Below are positions 52,327 through 62,027 of a stretch of 64,000 nucleotides of DNA, piece after piece. The position numbers were made by a program, and so were the translations under genes. The first letter of the stretch is position 1. Each line of letters opens with the position of its first letter. The DNA comes from a bacterium (GTDB taxonomy: Bacteria > 4484-113 > JAGGVC01), in NCBI GenBank assembly GCA_039961635.1, contig JABRWB010000058.1, positions 16,796-80,795 on the forward strand, written 5' to 3'. The notes beneath the pieces were generated by a model. The model was not told where the DNA came from. It did not search any database and worked only from the letters and a program-made list of their open reading frames with translations.

Positions 52327-53256
52327 TTGTCCGATATTCAGTTATCCGATTTCCGGGATATTTTGTGGGATTCAGTTTTCGCTGCCGACGACGAACCTAC
52401 ATGCGACAGCATTTGGCGGCCTTTAAAAAAAGCCGCTGACAATGCGGAAATGGAAGGAAAGTTGCATTTGGCAAACGCATATCTTCTTCTGTCTCGCTTG
52501 GCAACAATGATGTTGAATGCTGGTTTACAAGATGCGCCATTTACGCCAATGGCTATTTTGGAAGATGGAAGACGAGGCATGATTCCGGAGGATTTAGACG
52601 AAAACCAACTCGCCATTCTTAACGAACTTTCAACTTCAATACCCAACTCAGATATGAGGGCGAGGGTGGCTGATGTCCTTTGGATAAGAAAGCGCGATAT
52701 AGCGTCGGCTAAGCTGGCAATTGAGTCATATATAGAGTCAGCCTCAATAATCGAACACTCCAGTTGGCCAGCAAAATTTACAGACCGTCTTGAAAGAGCG
52801 CTACGACTGGCTATGTCAATTTCAAAGGGCAATTCAGATTACATAAACAAGGTGGTCGCTGCAATTGAAGAAACTATTGACAGGCAGTGCAATCAAGACT
52901 GGCATCTTAATCTTCGTTGCAAAAATATTATTGAGGATTTATCAAGGCTGCTTCTGGAATTCAAAATTGGAGATCCGAAAAAACATATAGCCATTTTGGA
53001 GAAACTTGTTTCGTTTTGTGAGGGCGTCCCAAATTCCACAATGGCGGACAAGGTGCTTGGTTTAGTAGCTGGATGGCAGATTTTGAATGGTAATGAACAG
53101 GGCAAGACGGAGGCGCTAGTTAGAGCCGCGGACTGCCTATTTGGCGACGCAGCTCGATGTGCTGCAGGTGACAATCCCAATAAATCGCGCGCGCTTAGCT
53201 TGCGGAAAAGGCGGTTGATAGGCTTAGGGAGGCGAACGTACCGGTCGATCAAGTAA
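52327..53256 (+). CDS. DUF4209-type protein, N-terminal part (frameshifted)
   Basis: TTG 52327 has TTGGAGGGAG upstream. The 309 residues hold the N-terminal domain that usually precedes DUF4209 (I recall it as DUF7380): EDGRRGMIPEDLDENQLAIL, MRARVADVLWIRKRD and AKLAIESYIESASI. The last 18 residues (from LSLRKRRLIGLG) are out of frame. Reading on in the next frame after 53196-53198 gives LAEKAVDRLREANVPVDQV, which joins the C-terminal half at 53277-54137. One missing base near 53190-53200 explains the break. Together the two parts would make a protein of about 600 residues. Confidence 0.7.
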   Translation: MSDIQLSDFRDILWDSVFAADDEPTCDSIWRPLKKAADNAEMEGKLHLANAYLLLSRLATMMLNAGLQDAPFTPMAILEDGRRGMIPEDLDENQLAILNELSTSIPNSDMRARVADVLWIRKRDIASAKLAIESYIESASIIEHSSWPAKFTDRLERALRLAMSISKGNSDYINKVVAAIEETIDRQCNQDWHLNLRCKNIIEDLSRLLLEFKIGDPKKHIAILEKLVSFCEGVPNSTMADKVLGLVAGWQILNGNEQGKTEALVRAADCLFGDAARCAAGDNPNKSRALSLRKRRLIGLGRRTYRSIK

Positions 53257-53276
53257 AGCAGATAAAAATCCAAATA

Positions 53277-54137
53277 GTGAATTGGCAGCGCGAAATTGCC
53301 AAGGAAATAGAGGCGAATCCAATAGTTATCGAAGGTCGAATTACTTTGCCTAGAGAAGTATTTGAAAAATCTGCGGATTCGGTAAAAGGAATGAGCCAAA
53401 TGGATGCCTTATTATCTCTTGTTTCTTTGCCTTTGCCGAATCAAGAGCCAATAGAGCATTCGCAAGATATTGGGCTTTTTCGTTCGTTGGCTTCGACGGA
53501 TTACTTCGATAAAGCGCATCGGCTTGTCGCTAAAGTACCGGCAAAAATGTCGACAAAAGAGGGCGACAGAATTAAGGCGCAGCGCGCTGAACTGAATCAA
53601 GATAACCGCATTGGATATTGCCTGTTTGTCGAAATTAGCTTGAAACCAAGGCTTTGTGTAATTAAATTAGAACACCGAAAAAGAATGAGAATAGGAGTGA
53701 TTAGGCGTGCATTGAGGGATTCCAAGAGAATTCCCCAAGCAAGAACTGAGCTATTTGCACGCGGATTGTTGGAGGGATTGAAGGGAGAGTGGGCCACATC
53801 GCTTCATTTGCTTATACCACAGACGGAAAACCTAATTCGCGAAGCTATGCGTGAGTGCGGCGTTGAAACCATAAAGGTTAAGGAGGATGGGCATCACGAG
53901 GAAATGGACTTGAATGAACTGCTTTTCAGGCCAGAATTGGGCCGGTTATTTGGGGCTCATTTTATCTCTGAGCTACGCAGCTTGCTTGTTGAACGAACGG
54001 GAATGAATTTAAGGAACAAAGTTTGCCATGGACTTATGGATTCGGATGAATTTGAAGATCAAAGTTGCATTTATTTATGGTGGTTAATACTCAAGCTTCT
54101 TTTGGAAAAGCCCCAGTTGGACATACCTTCGACATAG
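53277..54137 (+). CDS. DUF4209 domain, C-terminal part of the frameshifted gene
   Basis: The frame is open from 53199, and the first usable start is GTG 53277. The DUF4209 end is clear: WATSLHLLIPQTENLIREAM and GMNLRNKVCHGLMDSDEFED. The RNKVCH motif fits the Rx4-6H form of HEPN-type RNases, so this domain may carry a HEPN-like site. It has no Shine-Dalgarno of its own that I can see, which agrees with its being the lower half of the gene above. The sequence is clearly A/T-rich compared with AsnA next door. Confidence 0.7.
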   Translation: MNWQREIAKEIEANPIVIEGRITLPREVFEKSADSVKGMSQMDALLSLVSLPLPNQEPIEHSQDIGLFRSLASTDYFDKAHRLVAKVPAKMSTKEGDRIKAQRAELNQDNRIGYCLFVEISLKPRLCVIKLEHRKRMRIGVIRRALRDSKRIPQARTELFARGLLEGLKGEWATSLHLLIPQTENLIREAMRECGVETIKVKEDGHHEEMDLNELLFRPELGRLFGAHFISELRSLLVERTGMNLRNKVCHGLMDSDEFEDQSCIYLWWLILKLLLEKPQLDIPST

Positions 54138-54229
54138 ATATTTTGTATGCATTAAACACAGGGCGGAAGCCCATTTGAGTCTCCGCCCTGATCAAACGCT
54201 CGATATTGCGACCTGTGCCTGCCCAGCTC

Positions 54230-55363
54230 CTACCTCAGCAAACTTATCCCGTGCTTGCTGCAGATTTGGTGAAGCTGCTCCGGCCATACCGTCACGCTGC
54301 ACTCGCCCAGCGCGGCCTTGCGCAGCAGGTACTGGTACACGCGGCTCTGGCCGATCCCGCCGCCGATGGACAGCGGAATCTCGTCGTTCAGGATCATCTT
54401 GTGGTAGGGCAGCTCCAGGAAATGCTCCTGGCCTGAAATCTTGAGCTGCTGCACCAGCGTATCCTTGGTCACGCGGATGCCCATGCTCGAAAGCTCGTGG
54501 CGGCGCCTCGTGACCGGATTCCAGACAAGGATGTCGCCGTTCAGCCCGTGGTACTGCTTGCCGTTTTTCACGACGGTCGGCGTTATCCAATCGTCGTAAT
54601 CAGCGGCGCGCATCTCGTGCGGATAGCCGTCGTCCAGCACCGAGCCGATTCCGATTATGAAGATGGCGGGGTATTTCTGGATGACTTCAGTCTCGCGCTG
54701 CTTGCGCGGCAGGTCGGGGTACATCGCAAGGATTTCCTCGGCATGCAGGAAAGTCAGCTCTTCCGGGAAATCCGGGAATCGGCCCGCGAGCTTGGGGAAC
54801 AGCTTCATCGCGTACATCCCAGCTCCGCGAATGACCTTCCAAAGCTTTTTGACCACCATTTTAAGGAAGTCCAGGTTGCGATCCTCGGCGGTGATGACGC
54901 GCTCCCAGTCCCACTGATCGACATAGCTGGAATGGTCGTGGTCGAGGAAATAGTCCTTGCGCACGGCGCGCATATCGGTGTAGATTCCTTCTCCCACTTC
55001 GCATCCGAACTGCTTGAGGGCGAACCTCTTCCATTTCGTAGCCGCCTGGACGATTTGGGCGTCTATCTTCTTTTCAAGGCCGAGGCCGCACTGGAAGTCT
55101 ATGGGCGTGCGGCTGCCGTCGCGGTCCAGGTAGTCGTTCATTCCGCATTCCTTCGTGAGGATTAACGGACATTCGACTCGGAACAAGTTCAGTTCTTCGC
55201 AAAGCCCGTGCTCGATGTACTCCTTGATCGCGGCTATTGCTTTCTGCGTGTCCTTGGGGTCGAGAATCGGGTCGTAATCGTCCGGAAGGATTGCGTCCAC
55301 CGCTTCGTAGGTGCTGATGCCCGGCCCGGCGAGGTCCGCGCGCTTGTCTCCAACTGCTGACAT
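54230..55363 (-). CDS. asnA: Aspartate-ammonia ligase (AsnA)
   Basis: This class II aaRS-like enzyme makes asparagine from aspartate, ATP and ammonia. ATG 55363 has CAGGAG upstream, whereas the frame extends to 55396 without a start signal. The 377 residues include NLFRVECPLILTKECGMND, HDHSSYVDQWDWERVI, EELTFLHAEEILAMYPDLP and SIGGGIGQSRVYQYLLRKA. The protein is longer than the E. coli enzyme (about 330 residues), with an insertion near residues 190-235 that includes PKLAGRFPDFPEE. Confidence 0.95.
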   Translation of the reverse strand: MSAVGDKRADLAGPGISTYEAVDAILPDDYDPILDPKDTQKAIAAIKEYIEHGLCEELNLFRVECPLILTKECGMNDYLDRDGSRTPIDFQCGLGLEKKIDAQIVQAATKWKRFALKQFGCEVGEGIYTDMRAVRKDYFLDHDHSSYVDQWDWERVITAEDRNLDFLKMVVKKLWKVIRGAGMYAMKLFPKLAGRFPDFPEELTFLHAEEILAMYPDLPRKQRETEVIQKYPAIFIIGIGSVLDDGYPHEMRAADYDDWITPTVVKNGKQYHGLNGDILVWNPVTRRRHELSSMGIRVTKDTLVQQLKISGQEHFLELPYHKMILNDEIPLSIGGGIGQSRVYQYLLRKAALGECSVTVWPEQLHQICSKHGISLLR

Positions 55364-55551
55364 GTGTTTTCTCCTGTTTGATTTGGGATTAACCACCGGA
55401 CATTATTCACAACGAAGGGGCGAATCGGCAAATTCAAAAAGCTTGTTACAAAGATGCCAATCGTGGAGGCTTAACCTGCGGCTCTGCAGATCCAAACACA
55501 TGGCGAAAGAGTAGTTGTATTATTTCCGCGTTCGTTTCGCCGGAGGAGCAA

Positions 55552-56085
55552 ATGAATCCTGTTCGAACTTGCGCGTTTTTAATCGTATTCGCAGCCGCCA
55601 TGTCCGCGGGGATGCTCGACGCGGAAGAGACCCCGTTCTCGTTTTCCACTTTCGCGTTTCTTTCGGGCGAATGGTCGGACGGCGAAGGCGATATTGTCCG
55701 GGCCGCCGAGTTTCTGGGAGAAGGCTCCCTGCGATTCGATGTATCCGGCAAATCGCCTTCGGGAGCCGATTACATTGAAGTTTGGATCGCCGGCTTCGAC
55801 CCCAGGGGAATCCTTTACCTTGACGTGTACAGTCCGGGCGGGTGGCGTACGGCAATGGAAGGAAAAATGATAGTGCCGGCCAAGGTTTGGGCGTTCGAGT
55901 CCGCACCCGATCCGTCCGGAAACATGGAAAGGCGTGTATTCACGCGGCTTGGCCCGGACGAGTTCGCGTTAAAAAGCGAGGTAATGGAAGCCGGCGGAGA
56001 CGCGATTTTGACCATCGAAAAGCGGTTCCGCAAAAATTCCGCGGAACTGGTACCCCCTGTCCAGGAAGGGCAAACCGGAACTTGA
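55552..56085 (+). CDS. Secreted protein of unknown function, 177 aa
   Basis: CGGAGGAGCAA precedes the ATG. A signal peptide (FLIVFAAAMSAGMLDAE) is followed by a beta-rich domain: FAFLSGEWSDGEGDIVRAA, VYSPGGWRTAMEGKMIV and DEFALKSEVMEAGGDAI. The FLxGxW opening resembles DUF1579-type small barrels (lipocalin-like) found in periplasmic proteins. A promoter with TATTAT (near 55520) may drive it. Confidence 0.68.
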   Translation: MNPVRTCAFLIVFAAAMSAGMLDAEETPFSFSTFAFLSGEWSDGEGDIVRAAEFLGEGSLRFDVSGKSPSGADYIEVWIAGFDPRGILYLDVYSPGGWRTAMEGKMIVPAKVWAFESAPDPSGNMERRVFTRLGPDEFALKSEVMEAGGDAILTIEKRFRKNSAELVPPVQEGQTGT

Positions 56086-56434
56086 AGTCAATTTCATGTG
56101 CATCCTGGAAGGCTCGTTGTCCTGAATTGATGCGGGTTCCCGCAAACAAGACATATGTATGCGGTTAAATAGTTTACATTGTACGAATTGTTCGTTTGTT
56201 ACAAATTTGATTAGAACCTCCGCCATATGCGCACCGAATTATCGTTTTCGCGCTTGTCGTGGTATAATAGGCTGACTGCGGCGCCGGCCTGCCGGCGATG
56301 CATTTGCCCCGTCTCTTGACATTTGGCCAAAGCGGGGTAAAATGACTCAAGTTTGCAGTTGGCTTTGGAGAAGAGGTTTGCAGCTCGCATCGCCTCCTCC
56401 AACAGCGTAAGTCCAAACTAAAGGAGAAGGGAAG
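56086..56434 (+). promoter_or_regulatory. Two tandem promoters and structured leader before the 211-aa lipoprotein
   Basis: P1: TGGTATAAT, with TATAAT at 56263-56268, then near its start (about 56275) the perfect stem CGCCGGC-CT-GCCGGCG (56282-56297). P2: TTGACA (56316-56321), 16 bases, TAAAAT (56338-56343). The P2 leader forms a bulged stem between GGAG..GAGG and CCTCCTCC (about 56361-56405). AAGGAGAAGGG precedes ATG 56435. Confidence 0.5.
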
Positions 56435-57070
56435 ATGAGATTTGGTTTTCTGGCAGTATTGATGGCGGCTGCTCTTCTTGCGACGAGCTGCTGGGGCGGC
56501 GGCGGACGGTACCTGTGGGAAACTCCCCCGGGAGCCGGCTGGCTGCCACTTGTTGAATGGTCATGGACCGGAATGATCGACCTTACCATGGACGGCGACG
56601 GCAATTCGTACTATCACGGCTCCGACAGCATCGGCGTCGAGGATGATAGTTCGGGTGCCGCGGCCATTCTTCCTAACGACACGTACGTTACGACGAATGG
56701 CATGTCCCCCACCTGGATCAACTTCGGCGTCGGCCCGCTTGATACTGCGCCGGCGAACGCAAGCTATCCGGGCTACTACAAGATCGGCGGATGCCAGGTT
56801 ACGGTCGATACTTCGCTGGGTTCCTTCGGCACCGTATTCAGCAAGAACCTGACCATCGTTCTCCCGCTTTACCGTCAGTTCACTGCGGGCGGCGGCGTAA
56901 CGGTTTTCATGTGGGACGGTGACTCGTGGGAGCGTTTCGCGGGCGCCAGCCAGTTCAACGAGACCGTTGACACGGGCGGCTGGACGGTCACGATCCGCTA
57001 CAACAGGGGCGGCCAGTTTATGGTCGGCCTGCCGAGCACTCACGCCCAGGGAACCGGCGGCACCCAGTAA
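56435..57070 (+). CDS. Lipoprotein of unknown function, 211 aa
   Basis: A lipobox ALLATSCWGG (Cys about 19) ends the signal peptide. The mature 190 residues are rich in Gly, Thr and aromatic residues, with beta-strand-like stretches (MIDLTMDGDGNSYYHG, FSKNLTIVLPLYRQFTAGG, WTVTIRYNRGGQFMVGLPS), as in jelly-roll or Ig-like modules. Two promoters and a structured leader imply high or regulated expression. No family is recognised. It is followed by a strong hairpin at 57100-57130. Confidence 0.65.
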   Translation: MRFGFLAVLMAAALLATSCWGGGGRYLWETPPGAGWLPLVEWSWTGMIDLTMDGDGNSYYHGSDSIGVEDDSSGAAAILPNDTYVTTNGMSPTWINFGVGPLDTAPANASYPGYYKIGGCQVTVDTSLGSFGTVFSKNLTIVLPLYRQFTAGGGVTVFMWDGDSWERFAGASQFNETVDTGGWTVTIRYNRGGQFMVGLPSTHAQGTGGTQ

Positions 57071-57099
57071 TTTCCGGTTCAACTAGGCAGAATTTTATT

Positions 57100-57130
57100 C
57101 GAGGGGCGGCGCCTAAGGCGTCGTCCCTCG
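57100..57130 (+). terminator. Strong 14-base stem-loop after the lipoprotein gene
   Basis: CGAGGGGCGGCGCC pairs with GGCGTCGTCCCTCG around TAA, with two G-T pairs. It lies 30 bases after the stop. There is no U-run directly behind it, so it may be an RNA-end protector or a Rho-aided terminator. Confidence 0.45.
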
Positions 57131-57476
57131 TGCCGTCAAATGCGTTTTCCCTGCCAATAAGATTCCTCGCCCCTTTTTTTATCTTGCGGCTTGCCCGCCT
57201 GTTGGCTTATTGTGCGCGTCATTAGCGCTATTAAAAAGCTGTTCCGTTGATTCGGCCTGTTGTGCCCGCTGCGAACGAAACAGATCAATTGGGCAGCAAT
57301 CCATCCGGCAATTACCGCTTTTACTTAAACTTCTTGAATCGGCCAAAAGCGGTTATCCTACACATCTTTATATTGTGAAAACACTTCACATCCGCCCGTT
57401 TTTATGCTAGTATAATTACGCTTTCAGCTGGTAAGTCCAGTGCCTTCAGGCACTTTTGCTTTTGGAGCATTTTCGT
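57131..57476. promoter_or_regulatory. gyrB upstream region: operator-like palindrome, promoter and 5' hairpin
   Basis: No gene is seen. The region has a 9-base inverted repeat (ACCGCTTTT/AAAAGCGGT, about 57315-57355). The palindrome TGTGAA-(5)-TTCACA (57374-57390) lies over the -35 position. TATAAT is at 57411-57416. About 16 bases after the predicted start comes the stem AGTGCC-TTCA-GGCACT (57439-57454), then TTTTGCTTTTGGAG. No -35 of good match is visible. The palindrome resembles a CRP/FNR-type site and could be an operator. Confidence 0.45.
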
Positions 57477-59501
57477 ATGGCTGTGTCGAAGAAAGGTCAG
57501 AAAAACCATGCCGGCGCCCCGAACAATTCGGGCGGCGCCGACTTTGATTTGGGCGGCAACCCGGAGGCCGATACAGCGCAGGATGCGGCACCTTCGGCCG
57601 ATGTCGAAGTTGTGGAAGGAGACTACGGAGCCGATCAGATCCAGGTTCTCAAGGGTTTGGCGGGAGTGCGCCACAGGCCGGCGATGTACATCGGCTCCAC
57701 CGGCGAGGCCGGCCTTCACCATCTCGTATACGAAATCGTGGACAACGCCATTGACGAGGTTATGGCGGGCCATGCCAAGAATATCACGGTCGAGATACTC
57801 ACAGACCGCGGAATCCGGGTTACCGACGACGGCCGCGGCATTCCCGTTGACGTTATGGAGAGCGAGGGCAAAAGCGCTCTCGAAGTAATCCTTACCACGC
57901 TTCACGCGGGCGGAAAGTTCGGCGGCGGCGCCTATAAAGTATCGGGCGGGCTGCACGGAGTCGGCGCCAGCGTCGTAAACGCGCTGTCCCAAAAATATAT
58001 AACCGAAGTACATCGCGACGGAGTTATTACGCGCATCGTTTGCGAACGCGGCGAGGTTACGGAGCCTGTCAAGGTCAGCGGCAAAACAAGAAAGCGCGGC
58101 ACCGTTGTCACGTTTTGGCCGGATCCGGATGTTTTCGAGACTACGGATTTCAAATTCCCCATTCTTGAAGAGCGGCTTAGGGAGCTTGCTTTTTTGAATG
58201 CCGGCCTGAAAATCGATTTGATCGATCACCGCGACGGCGAGAAAGCGTCTTTCAAGGCGGTTGGAGGTCTGGGCGAATTCGTCAAGTGGCTCAACCGCAA
58301 CCGGGAAACGATGCACAAACCGGTGATGTTCGAGCACAAGATAAATTCGACCCGCATCGAAGTGTCGCTGCAATTCACTACGGGTTACAACGAGCGCATT
58401 TTGGGCTTCGCCAACAATATTTTTACCAAGGACGGCGGTACGCACATCGTCGGCTTCAAAACCGCGCTCACGCGCGTAGTGAACAACTACGCCAAGAAAA
58501 ACGACCTCTACAAAGCGAACGAAGAAGTGCCGTCCGGCGACGACGTGCGAGAGGGCGTGACGGCGGTTGTCAGCGTCTGGCTGGAGCATCCGCAGTTCGA
58601 GGGCCAAACGAAATCACAGCTCGGCAACACGGACGTTCAGGGCATGGTGGAAGTGGCGGTGGGTGAGCACCTTTCCGCTTATTTCGACGAAAATCCGCCA
58701 ATCGCAAAAAAAATCGTAGCCAAGGCGCAGGCTTCCTGCCGCGCGCGGCTTGCGGCGAAGCGGGCGCGCGACATCGCACGCAAGAAAGCCGGATTCGACA
58801 GCTCGCTTCCCGGCAAACTGGCCGACTGCGCGGAGCGCGACAACCATCGCACGGAGCTTTTCATCGTGGAGGGAGACAGCGCGGCAGGCCCCGCCAAGAA
58901 TGGACGCGACCGCAACTTCCAGGCGATTCTGCCGATCCGCGGCAAGATTTTGAACGTGGAAAAGGCGGGCGACGCGAAGATGCTCAACAACGCGCTGATC
59001 CGCGATCTCATCACCGCGATCGGAACGAATATCGGCCAGAACTTCGACCTCGAAAACCGCAGGTACGACAAGACGATCATACTCACCGACGCGGACGTGG
59101 ACGGCAGCCATATCCAAATTCTGCTGCTCACGTTTTTCTTCAATCATATGCGGGAACTCATCGAGGCGGGACATGTTTTCATCGCGAAGAATCCGCTGTA
59201 TTGCGTAAAAAAAGGGCAGAAGCGCTTCTACGTTATGAACGACGCCGAATTGAAAGAACTTCTCAAGGAAATCGGCGAAAAGGGCGCGGAAATCACCAGA
59301 TTCAAAGGTCTGGGCGAAATGAATGCCGACCAGCTTTGGGAGACGACAATGAATCCGGAGTCGAGAACGCTGCTCAAGGTGACGATCGACGATGCCGCTC
59401 ATGCGGAAACCGTATTCACCAACCTGATGGGCAACGAAGTCGCGCCGCGAAAGAAGTTCATCACCGACTACGCCCGCGAAGTGAAAAATTTGGACATTTA
59501 G
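57477..59501 (+). CDS. gyrB: DNA gyrase subunit B
   Basis: ATG 57477 has GGAG ten bases upstream; the frame extends to 57456, but the first codon there is TTG inside the hairpin leader. The 674 residues include GHKL ATPase motifs (YEIVDNAIDEVMAG, DDGRGIP, SGGLHGVGASVVNALS) and TOPRIM motifs (FIVEGDSAAGPAK, TDADVDGSHI). It lacks a C-terminal extension. The N-terminus has an extra 45 acidic/Gly-rich residues. Together with GyrA it forms ATP-driven gyrase that adds negative supercoils. gyrA follows 24 bases downstream. Confidence 0.97.
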   Translation: MAVSKKGQKNHAGAPNNSGGADFDLGGNPEADTAQDAAPSADVEVVEGDYGADQIQVLKGLAGVRHRPAMYIGSTGEAGLHHLVYEIVDNAIDEVMAGHAKNITVEILTDRGIRVTDDGRGIPVDVMESEGKSALEVILTTLHAGGKFGGGAYKVSGGLHGVGASVVNALSQKYITEVHRDGVITRIVCERGEVTEPVKVSGKTRKRGTVVTFWPDPDVFETTDFKFPILEERLRELAFLNAGLKIDLIDHRDGEKASFKAVGGLGEFVKWLNRNRETMHKPVMFEHKINSTRIEVSLQFTTGYNERILGFANNIFTKDGGTHIVGFKTALTRVVNNYAKKNDLYKANEEVPSGDDVREGVTAVVSVWLEHPQFEGQTKSQLGNTDVQGMVEVAVGEHLSAYFDENPPIAKKIVAKAQASCRARLAAKRARDIARKKAGFDSSLPGKLADCAERDNHRTELFIVEGDSAAGPAKNGRDRNFQAILPIRGKILNVEKAGDAKMLNNALIRDLITAIGTNIGQNFDLENRRYDKTIILTDADVDGSHIQILLLTFFFNHMRELIEAGHVFIAKNPLYCVKKGQKRFYVMNDAELKELLKEIGEKGAEITRFKGLGEMNADQLWETTMNPESRTLLKVTIDDAAHAETVFTNLMGNEVAPRKKFITDYAREVKNLDI

Positions 59502-59525
59502 CCGCTTTCAAGCGGACAGGAACCA

Positions 59526-62003
59526 ATGGCAAGACAAGAAAACATCGGCGAAACCCTAAGGAAACCGATCCTTGTACCGATTTCGAAGCAGGTCGAGGAA
59601 TGTTTCATCGATTACTCGATGAGCGTGATCATAGGCCGCGCAATCCCGGACGTGCGCGACGGACTCAAGCCCGTCCATCGGCGCATTCTTTACGGAATGA
59701 TGACGGGCGGATACTTGTCAGACCGGAAGACGCGCAAATGCGCAAAGATTTGCGGCGACATCGTCGGCAAGTACCACCCGCACGGAGACGCGGCGGTGTA
59801 CGACTCGCTGGTGCGGCTGGCGCAGCCATTCAGCCTGCGCTATCCGCTCGTCGAGGGGCAGGGCAACTTCGGCTCGATTGACGGCGACCCGCCCGCCGCG
59901 ATGCGATACACCGAGGCCAAATTAAGCCCTCTGGGCGAGTACCTGCTTGCGGACATCCGCAAAAACACCGTTGAATTCGACGCTACATACGACGGCGAGG
60001 AGCAGGAGCCGAAAGTTCTTCCCGCCGGGCTGCCGGTCCTTCTCATGAACGGCACGGAGGGCATCGCGGTCGGAATGGCCACGCGTATCCCGCCGCACAA
60101 TTTGCGGGAACTCGGCGCGGCTGTCGCTGCGGTCGTGGATAATCCCGACATCGCCCCGGAAGCATTGCTCAAACATGTGCAGGGTCCGGACTTTCCCGGC
60201 GGCGGGCTGATTCTCGGCCGCTCGGGCATAGAGGAAGCTTATAAAACCGGCCGCGGCACGATAACAATGCGGGGCCGCGCGGAGGTGGAACAGGATTCCA
60301 AAGGCCGCTACCGCATCGTAATCAACGAAATTCCCTATCAGGTCAACAAGGCCCAGATGGTGGAAAAGATCGCGGAGCTAGTTCGCGACAAAAAAATCGA
60401 ACACGTAAGGGATATCCGCGACGAAAGCGATCGCAACGGAATCCGCGTTGTAATCGAACTGATGCAGCAGGCCAACGCGCAGGTCGTGATCAACCGGCTG
60501 TACAAGTATTCGCCTCTTGAAACTTCGTACAGCATCATCATGCTTTGCATAGACGACGGCGTACCCAGACTCCTTTCTCTTAAAGAAGTATTGGATCGCT
60601 TCATCAACCACCGCAGGGAAGTCATCAGACGCAGGAGCGAGTTTGAACTCGAGCGCGCAGTCGAGCGCAAGCACATTTTGGAAGGCCTGAAAGTCGCGCT
60701 CGACAACCTCGACGAAGTTATCGAGATAATCCGAGGAAGCAAGAATCCGTCCGAAGCAAAGGCAAAGTTGATGGAGGAATTCGAACTTTCCGAAATCCAG
60801 TCGCAGGCGATTTTGGACATGCGCCTGGCGCACCTGACGTCGCTTGAAGTAGAAAAGGTGCTGGCGGAACTTGCAGAGCTGCTTAAATTGATCGAATATC
60901 TGGAGGATCTTCTTGCGCATCCGAAAAAGATCGACGGCGTGCTGAAGAAGGAGCTTGCCGAGGCCGTGGAGAAATTCGGCGACGCCCGCCGAACGATAAT
61001 AACCAGCGATTCGGGCGAAATAGACGAAGAAGACTTAATTAAGCGCGAGGCCGTGGTGGTCACGGTCAGCCGCGACGGTTACATCAAGCGAGTTCCGCTA
61101 TCCACTTACCGCGCGCAGGGGCGCGGCGGCAAGGGACTGATCGGTGCGACGACCAAAACCGGCGACGTCGTAAATCTGCTTACAACGGCCGAGACACACG
61201 ACACGCTGCTCTGTTTCACAAGCCGCGGCATAGTGCATTCGCTCAAGGTGTACCGCGTCCCCGCTTTCGACCGAAGCGCGCGCGGAATCCCGGTGATAAA
61301 TCTGATTTCGATAGCTCAAGGCGAAACCGTCACAGCGCTTGTCAACCTGGCGGATTACTCGCATCCCTATTTATTTATGTGCACCAAAATGGGTATTGCG
61401 AAAAAGGTCGAGATCGATGAATTCAAAAACATCCGCTCGACGGGCAAGCGCGCAATCCTTCTGGAGGATAACGACGAGCTGCTGTTCGTGCTTCCCACCA
61501 CCGGCCAGGATCAGCTCGCTATAACCAGCCGCGCGGGAATGACGGTTATTTTCAACGAGGATGAAGTGCGCGCGATGGGCACCGCCGCCAAGGGCGTCAT
61601 CGGCATCCGTCTCGGAGCCGAGGATGACTGGGTTGTCGGATGCGACAAGCTCTCCGACGAGGACTTCCTGCTTGTCGCAAGCGAGCACGGCTACGGCAAG
61701 CGCAGCAAGGTTGAGTTGTTCCGCAAGACGCACCGCGGCGCGAAGGGCGTCATATCGCTTAAGGTGACCGATAAAACGGGGCCGGTAATCGCCGCGCGGC
61801 GAACCGACGACGGCGACGACATCTTGATAATCACGGAGCGCGGCCAGATGATCCGTCAGCAGGTGTCCAAGATCAACGTATACGGCCGCTCCGCGCAGGG
61901 CGTGCGTCTTATTACACTTTCCGAGGGGGACAAAGTGTCCGATGTCGCGGTCGTTTCCCAAACAGGAGACGAGCTTCCGATGGAAAACGGCAACGGCGAG
62001 TAA
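59526..62003 (+). CDS. gyrA: DNA gyrase subunit A
   Basis: The 825 residues include [19 protein letters not shown], the active-site Tyr in [11 protein letters not shown], and the C-terminal GyrA box [11 protein letters not shown] (QxRGGxG form), which marks gyrase rather than topoisomerase IV. The C-terminal beta-pinwheel runs to about residue 800. It forms the operon gyrB-gyrA. No Asp/Ser change in the quinolone-determining region can be judged without alignment. Confidence 0.97.
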   Translation: MARQENIGETLRKPILVPISKQVEECFIDYSMSVIIGRAIPDVRDGLKPVHRRILYGMMTGGYLSDRKTRKCAKICGDIVGKYHPHGDAAVYDSLVRLAQPFSLRYPLVEGQGNFGSIDGDPPAAMRYTEAKLSPLGEYLLADIRKNTVEFDATYDGEEQEPKVLPAGLPVLLMNGTEGIAVGMATRIPPHNLRELGAAVAAVVDNPDIAPEALLKHVQGPDFPGGGLILGRSGIEEAYKTGRGTITMRGRAEVEQDSKGRYRIVINEIPYQVNKAQMVEKIAELVRDKKIEHVRDIRDESDRNGIRVVIELMQQANAQVVINRLYKYSPLETSYSIIMLCIDDGVPRLLSLKEVLDRFINHRREVIRRRSEFELERAVERKHILEGLKVALDNLDEVIEIIRGSKNPSEAKAKLMEEFELSEIQSQAILDMRLAHLTSLEVEKVLAELAELLKLIEYLEDLLAHPKKIDGVLKKELAEAVEKFGDARRTIITSDSGEIDEEDLIKREAVVVTVSRDGYIKRVPLSTYRAQGRGGKGLIGATTKTGDVVNLLTTAETHDTLLCFTSRGIVHSLKVYRVPAFDRSARGIPVINLISIAQGETVTALVNLADYSHPYLFMCTKMGIAKKVEIDEFKNIRSTGKRAILLEDNDELLFVLPTTGQDQLAITSRAGMTVIFNEDEVRAMGTAAKGVIGIRLGAEDDWVVGCDKLSDEDFLLVASEHGYGKRSKVELFRKTHRGAKGVISLKVTDKTGPVIAARRTDDGDDILIITERGQMIRQQVSKINVYGRSAQGVRLITLSEGDKVSDVAVVSQTGDELPMENGNGE

Positions 62004-62027
62004 CCCCGGCAACAACGGAGCGGGAAT

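Noticed and set aside
51093-54137. Classical HEPN/MNT toxin-antitoxin pair
   Set aside because: No HEPN gene adjoins the MNT genes. The only RN-x3-H motif is in the separate, frameshifted DUF4209 gene 1.5 kb away.
57071-57476. Chromosome origin upstream of gyrB
   Set aside because: There is no dnaA, dnaN or recF beside gyrB and no cluster of DnaA boxes; only a promoter and short repeats.
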